Position numbers and translations under genes: made by a program. From an uncultured Lachnoclostridium sp. (GTDB taxonomy: Bacteria; Bacillota; Clostridia; Lachnospirales; Lachnospiraceae), in NCBI GenBank assembly GCA_905212635.1, contig CAJMFH010000035.1:1-27727 (forward strand): 27,727 nt of DNA. The letters run 5' to 3'. This document shows positions 1 to 7,949 of the stretch, one piece after another. Numbering within the stretch: the first letter of the stretch is position 1; each line of letters begins with the position of its first letter. The notes below the pieces were generated by a model, which saw only the letters and a program-made list of their open reading frames with translations, was not told the DNA's origin and ran no database searches.

Positions 1-605
1 GTATCCCCGGTGTCGCCCTTTGGCCCCTGCTCACCGGGTTCGCCTTTCGGCCCGGGAGGCCCTTCGGGGCCGGGTATTCCCTGCTCGCCCTGTGGCCCGG
101 GACAGCCCTTATCGCCTTGAACTCCCTGCGGCCCAAGTTCTCCTTGAGGCCCCTGCATTCCAGCGGGGCCTTGTTCGCCGGCAGGTCCTCGTTCTCCGGG
201 TTCTCCACGTTCCCCCTTTGGCCCGGGAGGCCCCATCGGCCCGGGATCTCCTTGAGGGCCGGCAGGTCCCCGGTCGCCTTTTGGACCAATCGGTCCTGGA
301 TTTCCCTGAATCCCCTGTAGTCCCATTTCGCCCGGGTCGCCCTTTGGCCCAATATCGCCGCGGACACCTTGTGGCCCTCTTGGTCCTATCGGTCCGGCAG
401 CACCGCGAGGCCCGACAGGCCCGGCACAGCCAGTTTCTCCTTTGATTCCGCGAGGCCCCATTGGTCCCTGTTCACCTCTTGGCCCCTGTTCTCCCCGTGG
501 CCCTTCCGGCCCCATCGGCCCCGGAGGCCCTTGAATCGTCACATAAGTGCCACAAGAGCCACAGCCATTGCAGCAATTTTTTGGTTTGTTGTTTGGACAG
601 TTCAT
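1..605 (-). CDS. Collagen-like Gly-X-Y surface protein (3' end outside window)
   Basis: Start ATG at 605-603 follows AAGGAG with good spacing. The first 25 residues are Cys-rich (Cys3, 11, 12, 15, 18). From Gly26 there are 58 uninterrupted Gly-X-Y triplets up to the window edge, rich in GPP, GPK, GER, GEP and GDK. Such charged triplets are known to stabilise bacterial collagen-like triple helices, which lack hydroxyproline. No signal peptide is visible. In Firmicutes, proteins built this way (BclA-type and relatives) are commonly exosporium or surface filaments with a C-terminal trimerisation domain; that end is not in the window, so the anchoring and final function are unknown. Two Cys lie inside the helix (triplets GCA and GCP), which is unusual and could allow cross-linking. 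Exosporium localisation is inference. Confidence 0.9.
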   Translation of the reverse strand, partial: MNCPNNKPKNCCNGCGSCGTYVTIQGPPGPMGPEGPRGEQGPRGEQGPMGPRGIKGETGCAGPVGPRGAAGPIGPRGPQGVRGDIGPKGDPGEMGLQGIQGNPGPIGPKGDRGPAGPQGDPGPMGPPGPKGERGEPGERGPAGEQGPAGMQGPQGELGPQGVQGDKGCPGPQGEQGIPGPEGPPGPKGEPGEQGPKGDTGD

Positions 606-667
606 AAAAACTCCTTACATAAAATGGTATTTATTTACATATTATGCAGGAAAAACGGATGTGGCAG

Positions 668-696
668 AATACACGCACTAAAAATAAAAAAGTCAA
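668..696 (-). promoter_or_regulatory. Possible promoter of the collagen-like gene
   Basis: On the minus strand TTGACT and TGTATT are separated by 17 bp, overlapping the stop codon of the PHP gene. Nearer the start, CATAATAT on the minus strand (646-639) resembles a sporulation sigma-E/K -10 element (CATA-N3-T), without a convincing -35 at the expected distance. Either could drive the gene. Confidence 0.35.
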
Positions 697-1457
697 TACA
701 GCAGGCTGCCCTCTTTGGTATACCAATTTACACCATTTGTCAAAAGGTAATCTTCTCCCCTGCGGATCGCATCGCAGTAATCCCATATGTCCTTTAATTT
801 GCGGCGGAATGCCACGCCGCCACCGAATAGAGACGTATTGTGAATGTCCGAGCCGGCGGTCATCGGAAGATGATATTTTGCAGCGTAAGCGACTGCTTTT
901 TCGTCAAATTCAGGGTTGTTGTGGCTGAGGCTTTTGGGATGGGAGTGGGTGGCATTGATGGCTTCTACGCCATCGACATATTTCGGAAATAAACGGATTT
1001 CCGGGATGTATGGTTCTTCGCGAAACGGATGCGCGTGGATGACCATTCCACCGGCTTCATGAATCCATTGATATTGTTCTTCAACTGTGGCATTCTCAAT
1101 TTCAGGGTGGGAAATCAGCCATTCAAGAGTAACGCCATATACTAAAAATTCGGTGCCCCGGTAACCGGCTTCGTAGCCAAAGAAAACGTCGAGTCCTATT
1201 TTTTCTCCCCATTTTCTGGTTTCCTCATAAGCGCGGTAATATTCGCGGATCCATTTTTCCCACGGTAGAGACCGGTCGATACAGTGGTTTCCATGCCAGT
1301 TGTGATTGGTTACAATGATTCCGGTGTAACCTGCGTCCTTGCACGCCTGCGCCATTTCCTTTCCGGTGGAGTGGGCACAGGCACTGGCTTCGCTCGTGTG
1401 CAGATGGGTTTCATATAAATAAGGATAATCTTTTTGAATTTTTTCGCGGACAGTCAC
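693..1457 (-). CDS. PHP-domain metal-dependent phosphoesterase
   Basis: A 254-residue protein of the PHP (polymerase and histidinol phosphatase) family, whose members hydrolyse phosphoesters with two or three metal ions. Expected ligands are in order: HLH (His18, His20), NHNWH (His52/His55), Glu96 in GYEAG, HAHP (His141/His143), a THSH segment near 170-173 and SDIH (Asp204, His206). The frame opens 30 codons further upstream, but GTG at 1457 has GGGAG seven bases before it and matches where the conserved domain begins, so I use GTG. It is a stand-alone PHP protein, not a polymerase domain. No transmembrane segment is visible and the substrate cannot be predicted. It is divergent from the membrane-protein/sbcDC cluster. 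Confidence 0.85.
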   Translation of the reverse strand: MTVREKIQKDYPYLYETHLHTSEASACAHSTGKEMAQACKDAGYTGIIVTNHNWHGNHCIDRSLPWEKWIREYYRAYEETRKWGEKIGLDVFFGYEAGYRGTEFLVYGVTLEWLISHPEIENATVEEQYQWIHEAGGMVIHAHPFREEPYIPEIRLFPKYVDGVEAINATHSHPKSLSHNNPEFDEKAVAYAAKYHLPMTAGSDIHNTSLFGGGVAFRRKLKDIWDYCDAIRRGEDYLLTNGVNWYTKEGSLLY

Positions 1458-1488
1458 AGGAACACTCCCTTTCAAAATATTTGAAAAC

Positions 1489-1517
1489 AGTATAGCATGT
1501 TTAAAACAGAGGTGCAA
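1489..1517 (-). promoter_or_regulatory. Promoter of the PHP gene
   Basis: On the minus strand TTGCAC and TATACT are separated by exactly 17 bp, about 30 bases upstream of the GTG start. A short inverted repeat (TTTTCAAA, TA, TTTTGAAA on the minus strand) lies between the -10 and the ribosome binding site. Confidence 0.7.
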
Positions 1518-1532
1518 GAATACAATAGCGCC

Positions 1533-1561
1533 TTGACAAGTAACCATTCGGTAACTATAAT
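1533..1561 (+). promoter_or_regulatory. Consensus sigma-A promoter for the 1699 gene
   Basis: TTGACA (1533-1538), a 17-bp spacer and TATAAT (1556-1561) form a perfect consensus promoter, divergent from the PHP promoter. Its spacer is filled by the first of two operator-like palindromes, so an otherwise very strong promoter is probably repressed. Confidence 0.85.
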
Positions 1562-1593
1562 ATAAAGTGACCGACCGGTTACTTTATATTATA
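1539..1593 (+). promoter_or_regulatory. Two tandem palindromic operators and a 13-bp inverted repeat
   Basis: Site A (1539-1556) and site B (1566-1583) share the pattern AGTNACC-N4-GGTNACT, with centres 27 bp apart. A sits between -35 and -10; B covers the likely transcription start. B is also inside a larger inverted repeat with perfect 13-base arms (1556-1568 and 1581-1593). The core ACCGACCGGT is like operators of TetR-family repressors of transport genes in Gram-positives. No regulator gene adjoins it, and the TetR gene at 22277 has a different palindrome in its own promoter. Confidence 0.65.
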
Positions 1594-1698
1594 CGAGGAG
1601 GAACCAATATGACGAAGTCATATTATAAAGACGGTTCCGACGACCTGCCGCCGAACGGAAGCGAGGGGGCGATACATATTATATTAGGAGGAAATGCG

Positions 1699-2109
1699 AT
1701 GAAACTTTATTTTGGAAATGCGACGACAACGGCAACGACAATTATGATCTTGTGTCTATTGGGATTTATGGCTTATACGGTCACCCATCGGAACAATGTT
1801 ACATACTGGGGGCGCAGAAGCCTGTTTTTACTGGCGTTTGGGCTGGTGATATGCTGCTTTGCCGCGGCGAGGGACGGTTTGGATAAAACGATACAAAATG
1901 CAGTAGATGGAAGCTGTGCGCCGGGGTTATTTCCGCTTATAAGTTTTCCCAATCTCATTGGCTGCATTGGCGCGGCAATCATTGTGATCGCAGCCATTGC
2001 GACGCCAATTGCAAAATCCCAGCTGGCAAGAGAAGTCTGGTTTTATGTTATGTCGAGCGGAGTGATTTTGAAAATTGGGGTAATGGAGATTGCAAGGATC
2101 ATACGATAG
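1699..2109 (+). CDS. Small four-helix membrane protein, unknown function
   Basis: A 136-residue hydrophobic protein that I do not recognise. Likely membrane helices are near residues 10-28, 41-57, 84-104 and 112-128, with a short polar loop 58-75 containing ARDGLDK. The start at 1699 has a perfect AGGAGG eight bases upstream. In the same frame there is an earlier ATG at 1609, also with a strong GAGGAGG, which would add 30 mainly polar residues; the inner start is preferred because the extension is unlike a signal or membrane segment. The gene is the first behind the double-operator promoter and may be transcribed with the following genes. Small membrane proteins behind TetR-type operators often relate to efflux or stress, but nothing in the sequence shows that here. 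Confidence 0.7.
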   Translation: MKLYFGNATTTATTIMILCLLGFMAYTVTHRNNVTYWGRRSLFLLAFGLVICCFAAARDGLDKTIQNAVDGSCAPGLFPLISFPNLIGCIGAAIIVIAAIATPIAKSQLAREVWFYVMSSGVILKIGVMEIARIIR

Positions 2110-2118
2110 GGAAGGCAT

Positions 2119-2457
2119 TTGGGGGCTTTGTTCTCAAAGGGCTTGACAAGCGAAGAACGACTTAGTATCATGGAAGAAGAATATCATATTCCAAGCCGAG
2201 TGTTGGGAAAGGAAGTGGAAACCATGTGTAATCTAAGTGAGGGAATTAAAGAAGATGCACTTGCCGAAGGGCGCGAAACGAGTATTTCCGAGAGACACGA
2301 GGCAACGCTTCTTGAACAAATTTCCAAAAAACTTGCCAAAGGGAAATCACTTTCACAGATTGCAGATGAGTGTGAAGAGACAGAAGAACGAATTAGACAA
2401 TTAATAAAAAACTTTAAAGATACAAGTCGAGAGGAGAAATCACATGCCTGTTTTTGA
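2119..2457 (+). pseudogene. Remnant of Rpn/PD-(D/E)XK transposase-like protein (C-terminal part)
   Basis: The frame resembles only the C-terminal third of the roughly 300-residue Rpn-type recombination-promoting nuclease/putative transposase family common in Lachnospiraceae: a segment like LFSKGLTSEERLSIMEEEY, then MCNLSEGIKE, then a charged tail with a helix-turn-helix-like end. The nuclease core with the catalytic PD-(D/E)XK residues is absent; the DNA upstream codes for the membrane protein instead. The only upstream start is a TTG at 2119 after AGGGAAGG, so a 112-residue product is possible, but I interpret it as a decayed fragment. Its last codons overlap the start of the AAA+ gene by 14 bases. 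Confidence 0.6.
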
Positions 2458-3931
2458 TTTTACACACACGCCGGATGCCGGAAAAGCACCGGAATGTACT
2501 TATACAATTTTTCAGTCCAATGAGAAGAATCCGACGGTGGATAGTCCACTCATGGTTTTGGAAACGTTGGAGGAAGGAAGCTGCCATCATCCGATTGGGC
2601 TTATTACGAATCCGGTTAAAAAGACAGCATTTGAATATCAGGGAGAAAATGGTACCGTAAGTGCCAACATACTTCGCATGGACGCACGTTTTACCGGGCT
2701 TTTTAAGTGGCTGGGAGAAAACCATATCAAAGTGCGCCTTTCCGGTGAAAATACAGCTGAGGGGTATGCGGTTTATAAAGTGCGTGAAGTCAGCTTTGGC
2801 GGAGGGACAAAACTTTCTGCCGAAGATGGCTTTTTGCAGTTTATGATCGGACGGCTTCTTGCCAGCGACGCGCCGGAGATCGATGAGCTTGAGGAAGAAG
2901 ATGAAGACGGCGATAATATGAAACTGACAAGCCTTCAGAGTATCGTCGATTTTATGAATTGTGCAGGAAGAACTCTGCCGGATAATGTGCGGCTTTGGGC
3001 GAGACGAAACCTTGCCGTGGCAAGATCAAGCGAAGTGACAGCCGAAGAAAAGAGACATGCTCAGAGGGCGCTTTCCATGATGATGAACATTCAGTGGAAG
3101 AGCAATTATTTTGAATCCATTGATCCCGATGAGGCAAGACGGATTTTGGATGAAGAACTGTATGGAATGGAATCCGTCAAACAGCGTATTATCGAGACGA
3201 TTATTCAGATCAATCGTACGCATACACTGCCGGCTTATGGTATTTTGCTCTGTGGTCCGGCGGGTACGGGAAAATCGCAGATTGCGTATGCAGTGGCACG
3301 CATTTTGCGCCTGCCGTGGACGACGCTCGATATGAGTTCGATCAACGATCCGGAGCAGCTTACCGGAAGTTCACGTATTTACGCAAATGCAAAGGCAGGT
3401 ATTATTATGGAAGCGTTTGCAATGGCAGAATCTTCCAATCTTGTATTTATTATCAATGAGCTGGATAAGGCAAATTCGGGAAAGGGAAATGGAAATCCGG
3501 CGGATGTGCTTTTGACCTTGCTTGATAACCTTGGATTTACGGACAATTACATCGAATGCCGTATTCCGACGGTAGGGGTGTATCCGATCGCGACGGCAAA
3601 TGACAAGGAAAATATCAGCGCGCCATTGATGTCGCGTTTTGCAGTCATTGATATACCGGACTACACTTTGGACGAAAAGAAAACCATATTTTCCCAGTTT
3701 GCACTTCCGAAAGTGTTAAAACATATGAGTATGCAGAAAGAAGAATGTATCGTCGGCGCGGATGCCCTTGATGCCATTATGGAAAAATACAAAGGAACGA
3801 CGGGAATCCGTCCGCTGGAGCAGGCAGCAGAACATCTTGCGGCACATGCGTTGTACCAGATTGAAGCAAATCATGTGGAAAAGGTAGAATATACAGCGGC
3901 GATGGTAAAAGAACTGCTGGACATTGAATAA
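2444..3931 (+). CDS. Lon-like AAA+ ATPase lacking a protease domain
   Basis: A 495-residue protein. Residues 1-150 are an unrecognised N-terminal region ending in a very acidic stretch (about 145-157). From about 225 the sequence follows the Lon AAA+ module: Walker A GPAGTGKS (271-278), Walker B-like FIINELDKA (335-343), sensor 1 ATAND (383-387), arginine finger Arg398 in LMSRF and sensor 2 near GIRPLEQ (454-460). The C-terminal Ser-Lys protease domain of Lon is absent, so it is probably a remodelling ATPase or loader. The Walker B aspartate is Asn (NEL instead of DE-type), although the following Glu is kept; this may slow hydrolysis. Start ATG 2444 has GAGGAG nine bases upstream. The stop is 17 bases before sbcD, so co-transcription with sbcDC is likely. 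Confidence 0.8.
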   Translation: MPVFDFTHTPDAGKAPECTYTIFQSNEKNPTVDSPLMVLETLEEGSCHHPIGLITNPVKKTAFEYQGENGTVSANILRMDARFTGLFKWLGENHIKVRLSGENTAEGYAVYKVREVSFGGGTKLSAEDGFLQFMIGRLLASDAPEIDELEEEDEDGDNMKLTSLQSIVDFMNCAGRTLPDNVRLWARRNLAVARSSEVTAEEKRHAQRALSMMMNIQWKSNYFESIDPDEARRILDEELYGMESVKQRIIETIIQINRTHTLPAYGILLCGPAGTGKSQIAYAVARILRLPWTTLDMSSINDPEQLTGSSRIYANAKAGIIMEAFAMAESSNLVFIINELDKANSGKGNGNPADVLLTLLDNLGFTDNYIECRIPTVGVYPIATANDKENISAPLMSRFAVIDIPDYTLDEKKTIFSQFALPKVLKHMSMQKEECIVGADALDAIMEKYKGTTGIRPLEQAAEHLAAHALYQIEANHVEKVEYTAAMVKELLDIE

Positions 3932-3948
3932 ATAGGGGGAGGATGCCA

Positions 3949-5079
3949 ATGCGGTTGCTGCATTTGTCGGATCTTCATCTCGGAAAACGTGTCAATGAAT
4001 TTTCGATGATAGAGGATCAGCGTTACATATTGAGGAAAGTGCTGGAGATTATCGACAAGGAAAAGCCGGATGGCGTGATGATCGCAGGAGATATTTATGA
4101 TAAATCTGCGCCCAATGAAGAGGCGGTGAAACTTCTTGGCAGATTTTTGTCGAGCCTTGCCAGCCGGAAGCAGCAGGTGTTTATCATTAGTGGAAATCAT
4201 GATTCTGCCGTTAAACTGGCATTTGCGTCGGATCTGATCGACCACAGCGGCATTCATTTTTCACCGGTGTACGAGGGTAGGATTGAACCACTTAAACTGG
4301 AAAATAATGGAAGCGAAATTTACATCTATATGCTTCCTTTTGTTCGCCCCATCACGGTAAAATCTATATTTCCAGAGGAAGCCGAGACGATAAAAAATTA
4401 TTCGGATGCTTGTCAAACAGCAATTCGACATATGGATATTGATAAAACAAAATGCAATATTTTGATTGCGCATCAATTTGTGACAGGGGCTTCCCGTTCG
4501 GATTCGGAGGAAATGGTCGGCGGGCTTGATAATGTTGACGTCTCAGTGTTTGACGATTTTGACTATGTTGCCCTGGGGCATATTCACAGACCGCAGAGCG
4601 TGGGACGGGACACGGTTCGATACAGCGGAACACCGCTCAAATACTCATTTTCTGAGGCAGATTACCATAAATCCGTGACAATTTTAGACATCGAAGGGAA
4701 AAAAATTACGATACGGACGGCTCCGTTGATTCCCAAATACGATATGAGAGAGATCGGGGGAACATTTGAAAAATTGACAGAGGAATCTTTTTATCAGAAC
4801 CAGAAGACGGACGATTATCTTCACATCACATTGACCGACGAGGAAGATATTCCGGATGCGATGGGAAAACTTCGCAAAATTTATCCCAATCTTATGAAAT
4901 TAAGTTATGATAATACACGGACGAGAAAAGATCAGCTTGTGGAAAAAGGAGCAGATGTGGAGCATAAACTGCCGATTGAATTGTTTGAAGAATTGTACGA
5001 GATGCAGAATAATCAGCCAATGAATGAAGAGCAGTGCGCATTTGTACAGGATATGATGAAAACCGTGTGGAAGGAGTGA
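3949..5079 (+). CDS. sbcD: Exonuclease SbcD, Mre11-like nuclease subunit
   Basis: A 376-residue calcineurin-like phosphoesterase, the nuclease subunit of the SbcCD complex, which cuts hairpins and protein-blocked DNA ends. The five phosphoesterase motifs are visible: DLH (Asp8, His10), GDIYD (Asp48), GNHD (Asn83, His84), His175 in IAHQF and GHIH (211-213). A C-terminal capping region follows. Two in-frame ATGs exist at 3943 and 3949; the second is preferred because the GGGGGAGG Shine-Dalgarno abuts the first and the protein then begins MRLLHLSDLH, as SbcD normally does. The stop is five bases from the sbcC start, so translation is probably coupled. Confidence 0.95.
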   Translation: MRLLHLSDLHLGKRVNEFSMIEDQRYILRKVLEIIDKEKPDGVMIAGDIYDKSAPNEEAVKLLGRFLSSLASRKQQVFIISGNHDSAVKLAFASDLIDHSGIHFSPVYEGRIEPLKLENNGSEIYIYMLPFVRPITVKSIFPEEAETIKNYSDACQTAIRHMDIDKTKCNILIAHQFVTGASRSDSEEMVGGLDNVDVSVFDDFDYVALGHIHRPQSVGRDTVRYSGTPLKYSFSEADYHKSVTILDIEGKKITIRTAPLIPKYDMREIGGTFEKLTEESFYQNQKTDDYLHITLTDEEDIPDAMGKLRKIYPNLMKLSYDNTRTRKDQLVEKGADVEHKLPIELFEELYEMQNNQPMNEEQCAFVQDMMKTVWKE

Positions 5080-5083
5080 GGAT

Positions 5084-7846
5084 ATGAGACCGTTACATCT
5101 GACAATGACAGCATTTGGGCCATATGCGGATACGAAAAAACTGGATATGGGAAAATTAGGAAAAACGGGTCTTTATCTGATCACGGGAGATACGGGAGCG
5201 GGAAAGACGACCGTATTTGATGCTATCTGCTACGCACTGTATGGACGGCCAAGCGGGGAGAACCGCGAAGAATGGATGCTTCGTTCCACGTATGCGGACA
5301 GTGACACCAAAACTGAGGTGCGTCTGGTTTTTTCCCACCGCGGACAGACCTATGAGGTGGCAAGAAATCCAGAATATGAGCGGAAAAAACAGCGCGGAGA
5401 GGGATTGACGATCGAAAAAGCAAATGCCGAACTGTATCTGCCCGATGGTGTAGTCATATCCGGCAAAAAAGAAGTGACAAGTGCGGTGGAAGATCTGCTG
5501 GGGGTAGACAGAGAGCAGTTTACCCAGATTTCCATGCTCGCTCAGGGGGACTTTTTAAAACTTTTGATCGCGCCTACTTCAGAACGGCAGGAGATATTCC
5601 GCCGTTTGTTTCAGACAGAACGTTTTCTGAACTTGCAAAAGAAACTTGCGGGAGAAGCGAAAGAATTGTATGGGCATTGTCAGGATATTAGAAAGAGTAT
5701 GGAACAGTATATTCAGGGAATTTTATGCGAAGAAGAAAATGTGCTGTTTTTAGAAGTAGAAAAAGCGAAAAAGAAAGAACTTCCGATTGAAAAAGTGTTG
5801 GAAATACTAGCTGAATTAGAACTGGAAGATGTCGAAAAGGCACGAAAAATACAGAAAAATGAGACGCAAATAGACGAAGAATTAGAAAAAATAAACGCAA
5901 AGATTGGTCAGGCAGAACAGATAGAAAAAATGCAACGGGAATTGCAGGAAGCACAGCAGCAGATTCCGAAACTTTGTGAAGAAAGAGATCTTGCAAAGGA
6001 ACAGCGGCAGCAGGCGCAAAAGGAACAGGAGGGGACAGAAGAACTTCTGCGCCGGGCGGCAGAGATTCATCTGGAACTTTCCAAGTATGAAAAAGTGGAA
6101 AAACTCGATCAGATGATTCGGGAGGCAGAGCATTGTGTACGACAAAATGAAACCCAATTATTGGAAAAAGAAGAACGAATTCAGCGTCTGGAAATAGAAC
6201 TTGAAAAATACAAAACAGAATTACAGACACTCGCAGATACCGGGGAATTGCGCGAAAAATTACGACATGAAATAGAACGGTTAGACGATAAAATACAAAA
6301 AATTCAGCAGATCAAAGCCAGACAGCGGGATCTTGCAGAACGCAAAAATGAAGCAGAAAAAGCCCGGAAGGAATATCTTGCTGCGGATGAAGTATATAAG
6401 AAGAAAAAGCAGGTATATGAGGTGATGGATCAGGCGTATCGTGACGGACAGGCAGGCATATTGGCAAGTCATCTCACGGAAGGGGTGCCATGCCCAGTCT
6501 GTGGTTCATTGGAACACCCGAAACTGGCAGAAATTTCCAATGAAGTGCCGCGTGAGGACGAACTGGAAAAGGCTAAAATGACATATGAGCAGGCGCATGA
6601 GAACGTAAATGAAAAGGCAGAGAAAGCAGGTGTTTATCGCACGAAAGTTACCGAGGCGGCAGGGCAGCTGGAAGAGGAACTTTTGCAGCTGTTTGGCGAA
6701 GGGACGGACGCAGCGGAGCAGATCACAGCATTGGAAGAAGATACAAAAGGGAATCTCCTGCAAAGACAGAAACAACTGGCAGAAGAAGAGAAGAAAATCG
6801 AGAGAAAGATTTGGCTGGAGAAAAAGATTCCGGAAGCGGAAACGGCGTGTGGTTTCGAAAAACAAAGCAGGGAAGAACTTCTGGCGGTGCGGATCAAAGC
6901 TGCGGAGACAATGGAAAATGCGAAAAAGCAGAAACAGGAAACCGCCGCAGATCTGCATTTTTCCGGTTACCGGGAAGCGGAGGAAAAGGAACAGTCGATA
7001 CGAAGGACAGTGAAAGAAAAACAGGAAAAATTTGTCAGAGCCGACAAGGCATATCACGAAAAAAGCCAAGCGGTTTCTTCGATGGAAGGAACGATCGAGG
7101 GACTTCAAAAAGCGATCAAAACCGCAGAGAAATTGGATCTGGAGGAGCTTTTGGAGCGACAGCGGAATTTGGTGGGCGAACGAAATATTTTGGATGAAAA
7201 AATGAAAGAAGTCCATACGCGTAAAAAAACGAATGAGAGTATACAGGAAAATATTGGAAGAAACGCGGGCGAACTTTCGGAAAAGGAGAAAAAATATGCG
7301 TGGGTCAATGCGCTTGCAGCGACGGCAAATGGAACATTGGCGGCAAAAGACAAGATCAGTCTGGAAACGTATGTGCAGATGACGTATTTTGACCGGATCA
7401 TTACCCGCGCGAATCTGCGGTTTATGAAAATGTCCGATGGGCAATACGAGTTGGAACGCGTGAGAGAAGCGCATAATAAGCGGAGTCAGAGCGGACTTGA
7501 ATTGTGCGTCATCGATCATTATAATGGCACGCGGCGAAGCGTGAAGTCACTTTCCGGCGGCGAGTCGTTTATGGCGTCGCTGTCACTGGCACTGGGGCTC
7601 TCCGATGAGGTGCAGGAGTCGGCTGGCGGGATTCAGATTGACACAATGTTTGTTGATGAAGGATTCGGATCTTTGGATACCGAAAAAACACTTCCGTTGG
7701 CATACAAGGCGCTGGTCGGAATTACCGAAGGACAGAAACTGGTCGGTATCATTTCCCATGTGTCGGAATTGAAGGAAAAAATTGACAAACAGATTGTCGT
7801 GACGAAAGATACGACAGGGCGCAGTGACGTCTGTATCCGAGTGTAA
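5084..7846 (+). CDS. sbcC: Exonuclease SbcC, Rad50-like SMC ATPase subunit
   Basis: A 920-residue Rad50-type ATPase, the partner of SbcD. The N-terminal lobe has Walker A GDTGAGKTT (35-43). A long charged coiled coil runs from about 180 to 780 and is interrupted by the zinc-hook CPVCG (470-474), through which two molecules dimerise. The C-terminal lobe has the ABC signature LSGGES (823-828) and Walker B FVDEGFGSLD with Asp858 and Glu859. Length and architecture are normal for a Firmicute SbcC and the frame is intact. The ribosome binding site AAGGAGTGAGG overlaps the sbcD stop. No clear terminator follows; an independent promoter serves the next gene. Confidence 0.95.
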   Translation: MRPLHLTMTAFGPYADTKKLDMGKLGKTGLYLITGDTGAGKTTVFDAICYALYGRPSGENREEWMLRSTYADSDTKTEVRLVFSHRGQTYEVARNPEYERKKQRGEGLTIEKANAELYLPDGVVISGKKEVTSAVEDLLGVDREQFTQISMLAQGDFLKLLIAPTSERQEIFRRLFQTERFLNLQKKLAGEAKELYGHCQDIRKSMEQYIQGILCEEENVLFLEVEKAKKKELPIEKVLEILAELELEDVEKARKIQKNETQIDEELEKINAKIGQAEQIEKMQRELQEAQQQIPKLCEERDLAKEQRQQAQKEQEGTEELLRRAAEIHLELSKYEKVEKLDQMIREAEHCVRQNETQLLEKEERIQRLEIELEKYKTELQTLADTGELREKLRHEIERLDDKIQKIQQIKARQRDLAERKNEAEKARKEYLAADEVYKKKKQVYEVMDQAYRDGQAGILASHLTEGVPCPVCGSLEHPKLAEISNEVPREDELEKAKMTYEQAHENVNEKAEKAGVYRTKVTEAAGQLEEELLQLFGEGTDAAEQITALEEDTKGNLLQRQKQLAEEEKKIERKIWLEKKIPEAETACGFEKQSREELLAVRIKAAETMENAKKQKQETAADLHFSGYREAEEKEQSIRRTVKEKQEKFVRADKAYHEKSQAVSSMEGTIEGLQKAIKTAEKLDLEELLERQRNLVGERNILDEKMKEVHTRKKTNESIQENIGRNAGELSEKEKKYAWVNALAATANGTLAAKDKISLETYVQMTYFDRIITRANLRFMKMSDGQYELERVREAHNKRSQSGLELCVIDHYNGTRRSVKSLSGGESFMASLSLALGLSDEVQESAGGIQIDTMFVDEGFGSLDTEKTLPLAYKALVGITEGQKLVGIISHVSELKEKIDKQIVVTKDTTGRSDVCIRV

Positions 7847-7873
7847 ATTTAAAATTTTACAGATTATTCATAA

Positions 7874-7902
7874 TTGCGTTAGAAATATACATGTGCTATA
7901 AT
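7874..7902 (+). promoter_or_regulatory. Promoter of the transglutaminase/BspA gene
   Basis: TTGCGT (7874-7879), a 17-bp spacer and TATAAT (7897-7902) lie about 48 bases upstream of the ATG at 7950, which has AAGGAGG before it. TGTGC just before the -10 gives extended -10 character. Confidence 0.65.
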
Positions 7903-7949
7903 GAAAACAGCAAAATTATTGTGAATTTTTTACAATAAGGAGGTTTTCT

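Noticed and set aside
20..797. Several plus-strand open frames opposite the collagen-like gene
   Set aside because: They are antisense by-products of the Gly-X-Y repeat, with no ribosome binding sites and Arg/Pro-rich low-complexity products.
6506..7519. A 337-codon minus-strand open frame inside sbcC
   Set aside because: It mirrors the Lys/Glu-rich coiled coil (Phe/Leu-rich product) and has no start signal; sbcC is clearly the real gene.
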